NCBI GenBank assembly: GCA_002699025.1
Contig: PABA01000130.1
Span: 1 to 50,623, forward strand
DNA length: 50,623 nt
Source of the DNA: Sandaracinus sp.
GTDB lineage: Bacteria > Myxococcota_A > Polyangia > Polyangiales > Houyiibacteriaceae
Reading direction: 5' to 3'
The first letter of the stretch is position 1. Every line of letters begins with the position of its first letter. The translations under genes and the position numbers were made by a program. The notes under the pieces are model-generated. The model worked only from the letters and a program-made list of their open reading frames with translations. It was not told where the DNA came from and searched no databases. Positions 1 to 8,083 of this stretch are shown here, one piece after another.

Positions 1-239
1 AGGCAGGGCGCCGCGGCCGCCGCCACGCAGCCGAAGGCCGTCGCCTCGTCGTTCCCCGGCGCGCAGACCTCGATGCCGTTGCAGAAGACCCCGTCGTCGC
101 AGTCCGCCGCCGACGTGCAGAGGGCCGTCAGCCCCCCGTCCGGCACCATGCCCCCGTCGTCGTCGCCGCAGCCCGCGAGCGCCCACAGCGCCATCAGCCC
201 CGCGAGCCGGCTCGCGCGCATCCACTTCCTCTCGACCAT
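1..239 (-). CDS. Cys-rich lipoprotein, C-terminus cut by window edge
   Basis: Reading leftward from an ATG at 239, the first 79 codons are present and the rest lies outside the window. The N-terminus is basic, followed by a hydrophobic stretch and a lipobox ending LWALAGC, so the product should be exported and lipidated. After the Cys comes an acidic DDDGG linker and then Cys-containing sequence with the pattern DCDDGVFCNGIEVC, a motif common in myxobacterial surface proteins (Cys-rich repeat families). No enzymatic function can be inferred. It is divergent from the cyclophilin gene starting at 363, with about 120 bp between them that should hold both promoters. Confidence 0.75.
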   Translation of the reverse strand, partial: MVERKWMRASRLAGLMALWALAGCGDDDGGMVPDGGLTALCTSAADCDDGVFCNGIEVCAPGNDEATAFGCVAAAAAPC

Positions 240-362
240 TCGCCGGTTCCCCCTCCGCGGAAGAGGGTGCATAAATCCGCTGCGAGCGCAACCGTCGTGG
301 ATCCGCGAGCCCCGATCGGAGCGCGTTCGACCCGCCCCATCGCGGCGTCTATGCTCCGCTCG

Positions 363-1193
363 ATGCCCCGCGGACCGAATCCCCCGCCCGGCGCCCGCGC
401 CGTCGCGCGCGTCGCCGCCCTCTCGCTCCTCGCCGCGCTCGCCCTCGGCGGCTGCCGCTCCGAGGAGCCCGACGACTCGGCCTTCCGCGCCGCCCGGGCC
501 GAGGCGCGCGGCGCCGAGCCCGCGCGAGCCGCCGAGGCCCCGCCCGCCGAGGACGGCGTCGCCCACGCCCAGGCGCCCGGCAACCCGCCGCCGACCGGCA
601 CCCCGGCCCCGGACCCGCGCCTGCTCCGCCCGGCCGCCGCCAACGAGCAGGCCCCCGAGCGCTACACGGTCGAGCTGACGACCACCGAGGGCCCGATCCT
701 CATCGACGTCACCCGCGCCTGGGCCCCGCTCGGCGCCGACCGCTTCTACAACCTGGTGAAGATCGGCTTCTTCGAGGACATGGCCTTCTTCCGCGTCATC
801 GAGGGCTTCATGGCGCAGACGGGCCTCCACGGGGACCCGCGCGTGAACCGCGCCTGGCGCACGGCGAGCATCCAGGACGACCCGGTCCGCCAGAGCAACA
901 CGCGCGGCCGCGTCACCTTCGCCACCAGCGGCGCCAACAGCCGCACGACCCAGTTCTTCATCAACTTCGGCGACAACTCGCGCCTCGACGGCATGGGCTT
1001 CGCGCCCTTCGGTCAGGTCCGCGACATGCGCGCCGTCGACGCGCTCCACGCCGGCTACGGCGAGGGCGCCCCGCGCGGCCGGGGCCCCTCCCAGGGGCGC
1101 ATCCAGAGCCAGGGGAACGCCTACCTCCGGCAGGCCTTCCCCGAGCTCGACTACATCCGCAGCGCGCGGATCGTCTCGGAGGGTGGACAGTGA
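363..1193 (+). CDS. Cyclophilin-type peptidyl-prolyl isomerase lipoprotein
   Basis: Predicted exported prolyl cis-trans isomerase of 276 aa. The chosen ATG gives a clean lipoprotein signal ending ALALGGC (Cys31); an ATG at 351 is an alternative. An Ala/Pro/Glu-rich linker runs to about residue 95, and the cyclophilin domain fills the rest: EGPILIDV, a DRFYNLVKIGFFEDMAFFRVI stretch, FMAQTG, then TFATSGANSRTTQFFINFGDN. The active-site surroundings FFRVI..FMAQ and QFFINF match the family. It probably helps fold exported proteins in the periplasm. Its stop codon overlaps the GTG start of the next gene by 4 bp, so the two are likely translationally coupled. Family assignment is firm; the cellular substrate is unknown. 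Confidence 0.9.
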   Translation: MPRGPNPPPGARAVARVAALSLLAALALGGCRSEEPDDSAFRAARAEARGAEPARAAEAPPAEDGVAHAQAPGNPPPTGTPAPDPRLLRPAAANEQAPERYTVELTTTEGPILIDVTRAWAPLGADRFYNLVKIGFFEDMAFFRVIEGFMAQTGLHGDPRVNRAWRTASIQDDPVRQSNTRGRVTFATSGANSRTTQFFINFGDNSRLDGMGFAPFGQVRDMRAVDALHAGYGEGAPRGRGPSQGRIQSQGNAYLRQAFPELDYIRSARIVSEGGQ

Positions 1194-1624
1194 AGCGGCT
1201 CTTTCTCAGCACGCTCCTCGTCTTCGCGCTCGCCTGCGGCGGGAGCGCCGAGCCTGGCACCGGCGAGGGCGCCGAGGGGACCAGCGGCGCCACCGAATCC
1301 GAGGGCGAGACCTCCGTCGAGGTCGTGCGCGAGGACCTGGCGGAGGGCGAATCGACCGAGGGCGAGACCGCCGGAGCGACGCCGACCGAGACCGAGGGCG
1401 CCGAGGCCCAGGCCGAGGGCCCGCCCTGCAGCACCAGCGACGACTGCCCGGACGGCACCTTCTGCATCGGCCCCGAGGGCTGCGACGTCCAGTGGACCTG
1501 CCAGCCCTTCCGCCCCTGCACGCGGGATCTCCGCCCCTACTGCGGCTGCGACGGCCAGACCTTCCAGTCCAGCGGCACCTGCCCCGAGCGCCCCTACGCG
1601 CACCGCGGCCCCTGCGAGGGCTGA
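1190..1624 (+). CDS. Lipoprotein with C-terminal Cys-rich Kazal-like domain
   Basis: A 144-aa protein starting with GTG inside the stop region of the cyclophilin gene (GTGA overlap). The signal peptide ends LLVFALAC (Cys16). Residues 17-75 are a Glu/Gly/Thr-rich low-complexity linker. The last 65 residues hold about ten Cys, including CSTSDDCPDGTFC and RPYCGCDGQTFQSSGTCP; the YCGCDGxTF core resembles the Kazal-like inhibitor domain seen in many myxobacterial lipoproteins. A protease-inhibitor role is only a family-based possibility. The operon with a secreted prolyl isomerase suggests envelope function. A GC-rich 14-bp tandem array begins directly after its stop codon. Confidence 0.75.
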   Translation: MKRLFLSTLLVFALACGGSAEPGTGEGAEGTSGATESEGETSVEVVREDLAEGESTEGETAGATPTETEGAEAQAEGPPCSTSDDCPDGTFCIGPEGCDVQWTCQPFRPCTRDLRPYCGCDGQTFQSSGTCPERPYAHRGPCEG

Positions 1625-1760
1625 GCGACTCGGCGCTTTCGATCTCGGCGCCTCGACCTCGCGCGTTCGACCTCGCGCGTTCGACCTCGCGCGTTCGACC
1701 TCGCGCGTTCGACCTCGCGCGTTCGACCTTGCGCGTTCGACCTCGGGCGTTCGACCTCGC
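1625..1760. repeat. 14-bp tandem array directly after a stop codon
   Basis: Unit tcgacctcgcgcgt occurs seven times in direct succession from 1653 to 1750: five exact copies and two with one substitution. Two degenerate units precede it (1625-1638 and 1639-1652), so the array starts at the first base after the TGA at 1622-1624. A partial unit follows to about 1760. The period is not a multiple of three, which argues against coding. It lies between convergent genes. Confidence 0.9.
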
Positions 1761-1827
1761 CGTGGCGCGAGCCAGGGACAGGCGCGCGGGCGAGCCTCCT
1801 CATGGAGCCCTGGGGCCTCCGCCGCGC

Positions 1828-1847
1828 CGTGGGCGTGAGCGCCCACG
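1828..1847. terminator. Hairpin between convergent genes
   Basis: Inverted repeat cgtgggcg / cgcccacg, an 8-bp perfect stem with a tgag loop, between the convergent ends of the Kazal-like lipoprotein gene and the acyltransferase gene. No T-run follows on either strand, so it could act as a bidirectional pause or terminator only in a loose sense. Confidence 0.35.
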
Positions 1848-1871
1848 CGAGCCTCGCCGCGGGCCCTCGCC

Positions 1872-2603
1872 TCAACCTCGCGGGGCAGGCTGGAGCTCGG
1901 GCGGCAGCCCGGACGCGATGATCCCGCGCACGTGCGCGACCAGCTCGTCGCGCCGCTCCCAGTCCCACGCCCCCACGTCCACCGGCGGGTGGAAGCGCGC
2001 CGTCACCGTGCGGTGCCGGGTGATGCGCGGGTCGCCTTTCTTCATGACCGCGTGCGTCCCCGTCAGCGTGATCGGCAGGATCGGCGCCCCCGTCCCGAGG
2101 GCGAGCACGAAGCCGCCCTTCTTGAAGGGCAGGAGCCGCCCGTCGGCGCTCCGCGTCCCCTCCGGCGCGATCCACACGCTCACGCCCGACGTGAGGCGCT
2201 CGCGCGCGACGTCGATGGCCCGGCGCGCGCGCTCGTGGTTCTTCCGGTCGACGAAGATGAACTCCGCCGCCTCCATGGCCGGGCCCATGATCGGGATCTT
2301 TCGCATCTCGATCTTCGCGACCATGCGCAGCGTGCTCGGGAAGACGTGGAAGAGCACCAGGATGTCCATGTTGGACATGTGGTTGGACATCACCACGTAG
2401 GTCTGCCCGGGCTCCACGTGCTCGCGCCCCTCGACGCGCACGCGCATGTCGGCGATCTCGACGCCGTGCCGGGACCACTCCTCGAGGCGCCGGTCGACCG
2501 CCTCGCGCTCGAGCCGGCCGAGGGCGGCCTCGGCGATGGTCGGCGTGCTCACGCGGACCGTCTCGGCCCACTGGAGCAGGGTCGGCGTCAGGCTGGGGCG
2601 CAC
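1872..2603 (-). CDS. 1-acylglycerol-3-phosphate acyltransferase (PlsC family)
   Basis: A 243-aa acyltransferase expected to acylate lysophosphatidic acid or a related acceptor at the inner face of the membrane. The family's catalytic HX4D motif is seen as HMSNMD near residue 77, the substrate-binding block as APEGTRSADGRLLPFKKGG, and the later block as ILPITLTGT. The order and spacing match PlsC. The start is a GTG at 2603; no ATG lies close upstream. It follows the amphi-Trp gene by 78 bp on the same strand. Paralogs with other acceptors are frequent in this superfamily, so the exact substrate is not established. Confidence 0.88.
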   Translation of the reverse strand: MRPSLTPTLLQWAETVRVSTPTIAEAALGRLEREAVDRRLEEWSRHGVEIADMRVRVEGREHVEPGQTYVVMSNHMSNMDILVLFHVFPSTLRMVAKIEMRKIPIMGPAMEAAEFIFVDRKNHERARRAIDVARERLTSGVSVWIAPEGTRSADGRLLPFKKGGFVLALGTGAPILPITLTGTHAVMKKGDPRITRHRTVTARFHPPVDVGAWDWERRDELVAHVRGIIASGLPPELQPAPRG

Positions 2604-2681
2604 CGCGACCGGAGTATACGCGCTTCGCGAGACGCGCGGTCGGCGAAGCGGAGGAGCGCCGCCGACGCGAGCCGGGCCCGC

Positions 2682-2894
2682 TCAGTCGTCCGACCATTGG
2701 AGCTCGAGCGCCAGCTCGTGGCTCCCTTCCTCCACCTCGTGCTCGATCACCAGCGTCGCGCCCTTCGGCACGGTGAAGCGCTCGCCTTCCACCTGGATGC
2801 GGAAAGGCTCACCGCCCTCGAGGGCGTCGGCGAGGCGCCGGAGCGTCTCCACGTACTGGGCGAGGGGCACGTTCTTCTCGACGTCGCGCTGCAT
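2682..2894 (-). CDS. Amphi-Trp domain protein
   Basis: A 70-aa acidic protein beginning at the ATG at 2894; frames upstream of that ATG are Arg/Pro-rich and not protein-like. It has an N-terminal helix (YVETLRRLADALEGG) followed by EPFRIQVEGERFTVPKGATL and a Glu-rich beta segment ending LALELQWSDD. This order, with a conserved Trp in the final strand, matches the small amphi-Trp domain known from archaea and bacteria, whose function is unknown. It is likely cotranscribed with the acyltransferase downstream on the same strand. The 281 bp upstream to the next divergent gene hold no other recognisable gene. Confidence 0.8.
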   Translation of the reverse strand: MQRDVEKNVPLAQYVETLRRLADALEGGEPFRIQVEGERFTVPKGATLVIEHEVEEGSHELALELQWSDD

Positions 2895-3175
2895 GGGCCG
2901 AGGCTCGGCGCGCCCGGTGGCGGGACAGCGACGGGCGCGTGGCGAAGCGGCGCCAGCGTACCCCCATCGCTGCGGCCGCGAAGCACATGGACGGGAACCG
3001 CTCGGCGGCGATCCGCCCCCTCCTTCGCACCGCTCTGGGGCGTCCGCGCCCGCGCCCGAGCCGGCGTCGGCGCAGCGGCGCTCGGGGTCCGGCCGCCGCC
3101 GCCGTCTGGGCCGAGCGGCGCGCAACCGCTCCGAGCTCGGGTCGAGGACCGGCCCGTTCTTCACGGAGGAGCATC

Positions 3176-4177
3176 ATGACCGAGCCCATGCGAGTGACCG
3201 GCCCCCGCGCCACGACGACCCCCACTCCGACCGCTGCCGCCGCCCCGACCGCCCCGCCCCCCGACCCGAGCCAGGTCGCCGACGCCGCCGCCGGCGACGT
3301 GGCCCGCCTCCAGGCCGCGCGCCCGAGCGCCCTCCGCCGCGCCACCGCCGGGGACCTCGCTCGCGCTGCGAACGGCGTCGCCCAGGCCTACGAGCGGGCC
3401 GGCGACGCCGGCGTCCACGCCTACCTCCGCCGCAACCCGGCCGCCCTCCGCGCTTTCGCGCAGGCCACGCCCGACGCCGCCGAGGCCGCCCTCGAGCGCG
3501 CGGGCACCAGCGGCCACGTGCGCATCGCCCTCGAGGATCACCTCGAGTCGGTCCTCCGCTCGGAGGTCGCCTCGGAGGCCAGCGCCGCCGTCCGCCGCCA
3601 GCTCGCCCAGCTCGACCGCACCGAGCAGCAGGTCCTCGACAAGCTCGGCATGTTCCGCGACGCCCCGCCGGACTCGCCCCTCGGCCAGATCGCCGAGCAG
3701 CTCGGCATCCGCGGTGACGAGGGCGACGCCGCGCGCGTCCGCGAGCGCTTCGCCGAGGCCCGTGAGGGCCTCCAGGAGCTCGGCCGTTGGTCCCAGGGCC
3801 AGGCCTGGGACCTGCGCGACTTCCCCCGGACGGCAGGGGCCGCCGCCCGCGAGCGCGGCTGGGTGAGCTACGGCGGCGAGGACACGATGATCGACGAGAT
3901 CATGAACGACTGGGGCTGGGAGTCCGAGGCCGTGCACATCGCCGCCGACATCACGCACCAGGTGTACGAGCTCGCCCACATCGCCGTCCACGCCCATCAC
4001 CACCACGCCGCCGCACAGGCGGGGGCGAACTGGATGGGACGGGTCATCAGCGTGGGTCAGGGGTGGAGCGTCCTGTCCGGCTTCGTCGGCGTCGCCGTGG
4101 GGGCCTACATCCACCACATCGCCGAGGACGCGCGCGCGGAGCACATCGCCGGCGTCCACGCGCTCGGGGTGCGCTGA
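3176..4177 (+). CDS. Unknown Ala-rich helical protein with His-rich segment
   Basis: A 333-aa protein; the ATG at 3176 is chosen because a ggagga Shine-Dalgarno sequence lies about 6 bp upstream and sequence before it is not protein-like. A Thr/Pro/Ala-rich N-terminus is followed by a long Ala/Arg/Glu-rich, probably helical region to about residue 240. The C-terminal part is different: EIMNDWGWESEAVHIAADITHQVYELAHIAVHAHHHHAAAQ, then a Gly/Val-rich hydrophobic stretch (VLSGFVGVAVGAYIHHIAED). The dense His could bind metal, and the hydrophobic stretch could touch a membrane. I do not recognise the family. The next gene starts 1 bp after its stop, so they form an operon. Confidence 0.7.
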   Translation: MTEPMRVTGPRATTTPTPTAAAAPTAPPPDPSQVADAAAGDVARLQAARPSALRRATAGDLARAANGVAQAYERAGDAGVHAYLRRNPAALRAFAQATPDAAEAALERAGTSGHVRIALEDHLESVLRSEVASEASAAVRRQLAQLDRTEQQVLDKLGMFRDAPPDSPLGQIAEQLGIRGDEGDAARVRERFAEAREGLQELGRWSQGQAWDLRDFPRTAGAAARERGWVSYGGEDTMIDEIMNDWGWESEAVHIAADITHQVYELAHIAVHAHHHHAAAQAGANWMGRVISVGQGWSVLSGFVGVAVGAYIHHIAEDARAEHIAGVHALGVR

Positions 4178-4178
4178 G

Positions 4179-4973
4179 ATGTGGGTCCCCTCGCCCGAGC
4201 TGGTCAGCGAGAGCGGGCAGCGCCCCTTCGGCGACGCCGTGAACGTGAACACCCTCCACCTCTCCGGGGTTCCGTCCGGCTCGCCGCTCGGCAAGCGCGG
4301 CCGGGTGGCGCGCGCCCTGAGTTGGACGCTGGCCGCGCTCTTCCTGCCCGCCTACGCCATCCTGCGCTTCGCGAGGGCGCCGATCGATCTGTCTCCGGAG
4401 CTGATCGCCATCTGGCTCGGGGCGGCCGTGGTCGGCGGGCTCGTCGCCTACGCGGCGCGGCCCGGCTGGGTGGCGCTCCGGACGTGGTGGCGCAGCCGGA
4501 AGGCGACGCGCGGCCCGGCGCACGAGGGGGTCGTCGAGCACGTGCTCGGCGGCGGCCCGGCGGTGCGCACGGAGGGCATCGTGGGCGAGCCCTCGGTCGC
4601 GGATCGGCACGTCCTGCTCCGCCGCTTCGTCGTCCGCCTCGACGACGGGCGCCGGGTGCTGGTCGAGCCGGGGGCCGCCTTCGTGAAGGCCGAGGGCGTC
4701 ACCGTCACGGTCGACCGGGGCGATCGCGTCCGCCTCCGCGGCCCGCTCCGCGCGGAGGCCGTGCCGCTCCCGGCCGAGGCGGCGGGGCAGGGCTACCGCG
4801 ACGCCGAGGTGCTCTCCTGGGTCTGCGAGGGCACGCGGAAGGCGCCGCTCTTCCTCGAGCCGCTCGCGCCCGCCCCGAGCCCGACCCCCCGCGCCCGCGT
4901 CGAGGTCGTCGAGACCGAGTCCGTCGAGACCGAGGCCTCCGCCTCCGCTCGTCCGCGCGAGCGCGTCGCCTGA
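4179..4973 (+). CDS. Unknown membrane protein with two TM segments
   Basis: A 264-aa protein starting 1 bp after the preceding stop (TGAGATG). Two hydrophobic segments are visible, about residues 46-65 (WTLAALFLPAYAIL) and 75-93 (AIWLGAAVVGGLVAYAA). A soluble beta-rich domain follows (FVVRLDDGRRVLVEPGAAFV, VTVDRGDRVRLRGPL), ending in an acidic/Thr tail. The layout resembles small proteins with an E3-ligase-like membrane topology (two TMs, then a domain with GDxVxLxG), but this is loose. Tight coupling to the His-rich protein upstream suggests the two act together. No function assigned. Confidence 0.65.
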   Translation: MWVPSPELVSESGQRPFGDAVNVNTLHLSGVPSGSPLGKRGRVARALSWTLAALFLPAYAILRFARAPIDLSPELIAIWLGAAVVGGLVAYAARPGWVALRTWWRSRKATRGPAHEGVVEHVLGGGPAVRTEGIVGEPSVADRHVLLRRFVVRLDDGRRVLVEPGAAFVKAEGVTVTVDRGDRVRLRGPLRAEAVPLPAEAAGQGYRDAEVLSWVCEGTRKAPLFLEPLAPAPSPTPRARVEVVETESVETEASASARPRERVA

Positions 4974-5075
4974 GGACTCCCTCCCTCCGGTCGAGACGCG
5001 CTCCGCCGTCCGCCGTGGCGCTCGAATGCAGCGTCCACGCGCAGGCGGCGGGGGCGCCGGGCGGCCGGGTCCGGC

Positions 5076-5654
5076 TCAGCGCGTCGGCGCGGGGTGCAGG
5101 CGCTCGAGCACGAAGAAGTTCGAGAACACCCGGCCGACGCCGAGGTCCAGGAAGGCCTTGCCGAGGTAGAGGTCCGGGTTCGCCGGGTCGACCTGCACCA
5201 GGAAGTCGCGGATCCGCGCCTCCGGGTTGAGCGCCGCGTTCCGCCCGCTCCCGTAGTTCAGGAGCACCGCGTTCGGGTAGTCGGCGTAGCGCCCACGCGG
5301 CGTCTCGACGTCGTAGAAGCCGTGCCGGGTCTCGGCGCCGCCGCCCTTCTTCGGCACCCAGGGCGCCTTCGGGCCGCCCCGCGGCCGCTCCACGAAGAGG
5401 TTGTAGCCGGCGAGCTTGCCGCCGCCGTCCACGAAGAAGCCCTTGATGAACTTCTGGAAGCCGAGCACCCGCGCGAAGACCGGCGGGTTGTAGCCCTTGA
5501 ACTCCCACCCGGCGAGCGCGTCCCGCGCCGGGGTGGCTCCGACCTCCATCACCCGGTCGAGCTCCCCCTTCGGCATGTGGATGACGTCCTCGAAGCGGAC
5601 GCCCGCGAAGGGGTGCGCGGCGTTGGCGGGGGAGGCGTGAACGCTCTTCTCCAT
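5076..5654 (-). CDS. Conserved-looking unknown protein downstream of ACP
   Basis: A 192-aa protein starting 53 bp after the acyl carrier protein stop on the same strand, so it may be the third gene of a FAAL-ACP operon. No signal peptide or TM is seen. It is rich in aromatic and Gly residues (GWEFKGYNPPVFARVLGFQK, FIKGFFVDGGGKLAGYNLFV). The C-terminus, DLYLGKAFLDLGVGRVFSNFFVLERL, has the shape of small beta-barrel proteins. I cannot name a family. The genomic position makes binding or processing of an acyl chain a possibility, but that is context-based inference only. Confidence 0.6.
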   Translation of the reverse strand: MEKSVHASPANAAHPFAGVRFEDVIHMPKGELDRVMEVGATPARDALAGWEFKGYNPPVFARVLGFQKFIKGFFVDGGGKLAGYNLFVERPRGGPKAPWVPKKGGGAETRHGFYDVETPRGRYADYPNAVLLNYGSGRNAALNPEARIRDFLVQVDPANPDLYLGKAFLDLGVGRVFSNFFVLERLHPAPTR

Positions 5655-5707
5655 GCGCGCGAGTCTACGCAGCCCGCGCTCGCCACGCCACGCGCGAGTC
5701 TGCCGGC

Positions 5708-5947
5708 TCAGCCCTTCTCTTCGAGCTTCGCCTTCACCTTCGCGTAGACCGCGTCGAGGTCCGTGAGCTCCTGAAGCTCCTCCTCGGGGATGGCCAGCTG
5801 AAACTCGCGCTCCACGTCGGCGACGATCTCGATCGCCATCATGCTGTCGATCCCGAGGTCCTTGAACGGCGTCCCGTCCGGCACCTCGTCGATCTCCGCG
5901 ACCTCGGCGATGATCTCGCGCAGCTTTTCCTTCAGCTCGTCCGCCAT
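5708..5947 (-). CDS. Acyl carrier protein
   Basis: A 79-aa acidic four-helix carrier protein. The phosphopantetheine attachment site is visible as LGIDSMMAIE (Ser35), in the usual place at the start of helix II. A ggagga sequence lies 10 nt before the ATG. It follows the fatty acyl-AMP ligase gene by 83 bp on the same strand. The pairing suggests this ACP receives the acyl chain activated by that enzyme rather than serving housekeeping fatty acid synthesis. The divergent ketosynthase and oxoamine synthase genes would then use it as the carrier. ACP identity is firm; the dedicated role is inferred from context. Confidence 0.93.
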   Translation of the reverse strand: MADELKEKLREIIAEVAEIDEVPDGTPFKDLGIDSMMAIEIVADVEREFQLAIPEEELQELTDLDAVYAKVKAKLEEKG

Positions 5948-6030
5948 GGCTTCCGTGTCCTCCCCGGGCTCGACCGCTCGCGCGCCCGGATCGCGCGGAG
6001 GGTACGCGAGGCCGCGCCCCTCCGTCGCCC

Positions 6031-7695
6031 TCATTCGTGCTCGTTCAGCTCTCCGGCCTCGAAGAGCTGCCGCGTCTTCCGACGCTGGGCCTTGCCGCTG
6101 CTCGTCTTCGGCAGCGTCCCCACCGGGCACACGGCCACGTGCGCCGGCGTCAGCCCGAACTCCTGCTGCACCAGCCGTGTGATGTCCTCGCGGATCCGCG
6201 CCGCGTCGGCGCGGTTCCCCTCGGCGGCCAGCACCAGCTCTTCGGCGCCGTCCTTCATCACGCTGAAGGCGAAGACGTTCCCGCGGCGCACGCCCTCCAC
6301 GTCCTGCACCGCCCACTCGATGTCCTGCGGGTAGTGGTTCGCGCCGCGGATGATGATCAGGTCCTTGATGCGCCCGCAGATGAAGAGCTGCTCGCCCGCG
6401 AAGTAGCCGAGGTCCCCGGTCTGGAGCCAGCCATCCCGGTAGCCCTCGGCCGTCGCCGCCTCGTTCTCGAAGTAGCCCTTCGTCACGCTCGGCCCGCGCG
6501 TCACCACCTGGCCCACGCGCCGCTCGGGCAGCGGCTCGCCCGCCTCGTCCACGACGCGCACCTCGTGCTCGGGGAAGCCGCGACCGCAGCCGACGATCTC
6601 GAGCACGGTCTGCGTGTCGTCGTCGGCGGGCTTCGCGACGCCGTCCTTCATCGCCTCGGCGTCGACCCGGTCGACCACCATCTCCTGCCCGCGCGGGTGG
6701 AAGGTGATCGCGAGCGTCGCCTCGGCCATGCCGTAGCTCGGCAGGAAGGCCTTCGGGTCGAAGCCGGCCGGCGCGAACTTGTCGGCAAAGGCCTTCAGCG
6801 TCGCCGCGTGGATCGGCTCGGCGCCGCTCCCGGCCACGCGCAGGCTCGAGAGGTCGAGCCCGGCCATGTGCCGCTCCTTCATGCGCTTCGTCACCAGCTG
6901 GTACGCGAAGTTCGGCGCGTAGGTGATCGTCCCGCGGTGCTTGCTGATCGTCTCGAGCCAGAGCGCCGGGCTCCGCGCGAAGAGCTCGGTCGGCAGGAGC
7001 ACGACCGGGATGTCGTAGATCAGCGTCCCGAGCACGAAGCCGATCAGGCCCATGTCGTGGAAGAGCGGCAGCCAGCTGACGCCCTTGTCCTCGTCGCTCC
7101 GGTTCAGCCCGTGCGGCCCGAGGAAGGCGCCGGCGTTCGCCACCAGGTTGCCGTGCGTGACCATCACGCCCTTCGGCTTGCTCGTGCTGCCGCTCGTGAA
7201 CTGCAGAAAGCAGAGGTCGTCCGAGCCGATGGTCGGCGTCGCGAAGGGCGGGGCGCTCCCCTCGAAGGCCGTCGCCGCGTCCAGGATCGGCGCCTCGATC
7301 CCGTGCTCGCGCACGCGCTCGACGACCTCCCGGTTGCCCTCCATGCAGAAGACGAGCTTCGCGCCCGCCGTCCCGAGGATGTGCGCGAGCACGTCCACGT
7401 AGCCGTCGACGTTCTTGAAGCTCGCCCGCGGGTAGATGGGCACGGGCACGGCGCCGGCGACGGTCGCGGCGAGGAAGGTCAGCACGAACTCGTGCGGCTC
7501 GGGGATGACCAGGCCGATCCGGTCGCCCTTCTTCACGCCCCGCGCCTGCAGGAAGGCCGCCCGGCGGTGCGCCTCGGCTTCGAGCTCGTCGTAGCCGAAG
7601 TAGCGCTCCTGCCGGTCGCGGCCCATGAACGTGAAGCCGCGCCCCTCACCGCGCCGCAGGCGCGCCATCGCCGAGACCAGGGTCAGGTCGCTCAT
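6031..7695 (-). CDS. Fatty acyl-AMP ligase (FAAL)
   Basis: A 554-aa ANL-superfamily enzyme that should activate a fatty acid as acyl-AMP and pass it to an ACP. Motifs: P-loop-like FTSGSTSKPKG (residues 166-176), the FAAL-typical SWLPLFHDMGLIG (207-219), SYGMAEA, GWLQTGDLGYF, GRIKDLIIIRG and a C-terminal PKTSSGKAQRRKTR carrying the adenylation Lys. The block after the HDMGLIG motif fits FAALs better than acyl-CoA ligases, but the FAAL-specific insertion should be checked by alignment. The ATG at 7695 is chosen; sequence before it is Arg/Pro-rich and not protein-like. The ACP gene follows in the same direction, and the ketosynthase operon diverges from it. Confidence 0.9.
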   Translation of the reverse strand: MSDLTLVSAMARLRRGEGRGFTFMGRDRQERYFGYDELEAEAHRRAAFLQARGVKKGDRIGLVIPEPHEFVLTFLAATVAGAVPVPIYPRASFKNVDGYVDVLAHILGTAGAKLVFCMEGNREVVERVREHGIEAPILDAATAFEGSAPPFATPTIGSDDLCFLQFTSGSTSKPKGVMVTHGNLVANAGAFLGPHGLNRSDEDKGVSWLPLFHDMGLIGFVLGTLIYDIPVVLLPTELFARSPALWLETISKHRGTITYAPNFAYQLVTKRMKERHMAGLDLSSLRVAGSGAEPIHAATLKAFADKFAPAGFDPKAFLPSYGMAEATLAITFHPRGQEMVVDRVDAEAMKDGVAKPADDDTQTVLEIVGCGRGFPEHEVRVVDEAGEPLPERRVGQVVTRGPSVTKGYFENEAATAEGYRDGWLQTGDLGYFAGEQLFICGRIKDLIIIRGANHYPQDIEWAVQDVEGVRRGNVFAFSVMKDGAEELVLAAEGNRADAARIREDITRLVQQEFGLTPAHVAVCPVGTLPKTSSGKAQRRKTRQLFEAGELNEHE

Positions 7696-8083
7696 GAGGG
7701 CCCGCTTACGGGAGGAGCCGGGGCCTCGCAAGAGGAAAGGGCGCGCCCGGAAGCGCTCGAAAAAACAGGACGATCGGCCGAAACGGGGTCGCCTCCGGCG
7801 AATGGATTTCCGTCCGGCCGGCCGGTTCTTCGTCGTCCTCCCTGGTGCCCTCGGGCACGGCCCGCGTGAAGTCGAGGCCACGCTCGGCGCCCGGCCGACG
7901 CCCCCGCGCCGGCGAACGCCGCGAATTGCCCAGTGATCCCGGGGTGGAACGCGCGTTGCTGTGACGATCGACGCCCTCGCGCGTCCAAGAGGCGCCGGGA
8001 GCCCGCAAAAGCGGCCGAACGGCCTATTTTTCCGAGATGTTCTTTGCTTGCTCGATTCCGGGCAGGCGGGTAAGGAGGCGACG
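7696..8083. promoter_or_regulatory. Divergent intergenic region, FAAL versus ketosynthase operon
   Basis: This 388-bp stretch separates divergent operons and must hold both promoters. It has short AT-enriched tracts, unusual for the window: cgaaaaaaca near 7753 and ctattttt at 8024-8031. A small hairpin (ggcc gaac ggcc, 8013-8024) followed by tattttt lies about 55 bp before the ketosynthase start and could be a weak attenuator. The right-hand gene has a strong aaggagg Shine-Dalgarno at 8072-8078. I see no convincing -35/-10 pair or operator. Confidence 0.45.

Noticed and set aside
1653-1750. Possible CRISPR array
   Set aside because: Units are contiguous with no spacers, and no cas gene is nearby.
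8013-8031. Intrinsic terminator before the ketosynthase
   Set aside because: Stem is only 4 bp with a 4-nt loop; too weak to call beyond a possible attenuator.
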